The notes under the pieces are model-generated. The model was not told where the DNA came from and did not search any database. It was given only the letters and a program-made list of their open reading frames with translations. This document shows positions 14,389 through 14,553 of a DNA stretch of 14,553 bases, piece by piece; the stretch's first letter is position 1; each line of letters begins with the position of its first letter. The position numbers and the translations under genes were made by a program. Origin of the DNA: an uncultured Pseudomonadota bacterium (lineage in GTDB: Bacteria; Pseudomonadota; Gammaproteobacteria; Burkholderiales; Methylophilaceae); the NCBI GenBank assembly GCA_903860085.1, contig CAIOPD010000117.1, forward strand, positions 1 through 14,553. The letters are read 5' to 3'.

Positions 14389-14553
14389 TTAATTCAATTG
14401 AGGTTTTAATGGTTTATCTAATGGATGCGACTGAACTTGGCTAATCTCTTTGGTTTGTAAATTCATAGCGCTTAATTGACCACCCCATAAGCAACCCGTG
14501 TCCAAAGCATAGACGTTTTCACGCTGCTGTAGGCCTAACGCTGACCAGTGCCC
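14389..14553 (-). CDS. apaH: ApaH, symmetrical diadenosine tetraphosphatase, C-terminal 54 residues
   Basis: Only the C-terminal end is present; the rest lies beyond the window. The visible peptide starts GHWSALG and continues through VYALDTGCLWGGQLSAMNL, the characteristic end of ApaH, where the metallophosphatase fold closes with a conserved Asp-Thr-Gly-Cys strand. ApaH hydrolyses Ap4A to two ADP and also removes Np4 caps from RNA. The tail after the fold (QTKEISQVQSHPLDKPLKPQLN, 22 residues, given here in pieces: QTKEISQVQ, then SHPLDKPLKPQLN) is short and ordinary. It converges on olsA with four bases between the stop codons and no terminator hairpin visible between them. Confidence 0.9.
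   Translation of the reverse strand, partial: GHWSALGLQQRENVYALDTGCLWGGQLSAMNLQTKEISQVQSHPLDKPLKPQLN

Overview
This window looks like a chromosomal segment of a moderately low-GC betaproteobacterium. The gene types and protein style (betaproteobacterial PhoB/PhoR, a very large DUF3683 FAD/Fe-S oxidoreductase, HemJ, OlsB/OlsA, ApaH) fit a member of the Nitrosomonadales, possibly the methylotrophic family Methylophilaceae. That placement is inference from protein resemblance, not from a marker gene. I see no RNA genes, insertion sequences, CRISPR arrays or phage genes. No gene-free stretch exceeds about 215 bases.

Layout. (1) 1-1355, minus: most of an OFA-type major facilitator transporter, cut by the window edge. 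(2) 1490-4477, plus: phosphate regulon control. A three-repeat Pho box leads into phoB, then a 145-base spacer with a perfect 22-base palindrome, phoR, and a short-gap lipoprotein of unknown function. A bidirectional terminator at 4529-4561 closes this unit. (3) 4580-8449, minus: one 1289-residue membrane-associated-type flavin/iron-sulfur dehydrogenase. (4) 8663-10410, plus: a TlpA-like thioredoxin translationally coupled to HemJ, then an unusual protein in which a TetR-type C-terminal domain lacks its DNA-binding half and is followed by one membrane segment and a cysteine-containing tail. (5) 10480-11043: a complete TetR-family regulator whose promoter suggests a leaderless mRNA and which carries an inverted repeat over its -10 box. 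(6) 11120-12576: a PfkB-family sugar/nucleoside kinase and a SlyB-like glycine-zipper lipoprotein. (7) 12675-14384: a second Pho box in front of olsB, followed by olsA, the two-gene route to phosphorus-free ornithine lipids. (8) 14389-14553, minus: the C-terminal end of apaH.

How it fits together. The two ends of the plus-strand set appear linked: the same 11-base-period Pho-box architecture sits before phoB and before olsB. The simplest reading is that phosphate starvation activates PhoB, which raises its own level and switches on ornithine-lipid synthesis to spare phosphate from membrane phospholipids. The other notable point is the HTH-less TetR-like membrane protein directly upstream of a TetR regulator with which it shares recognisable, ungapped C-domain similarity. 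It may be a duplicated ligand-binding domain converted into a membrane protein.
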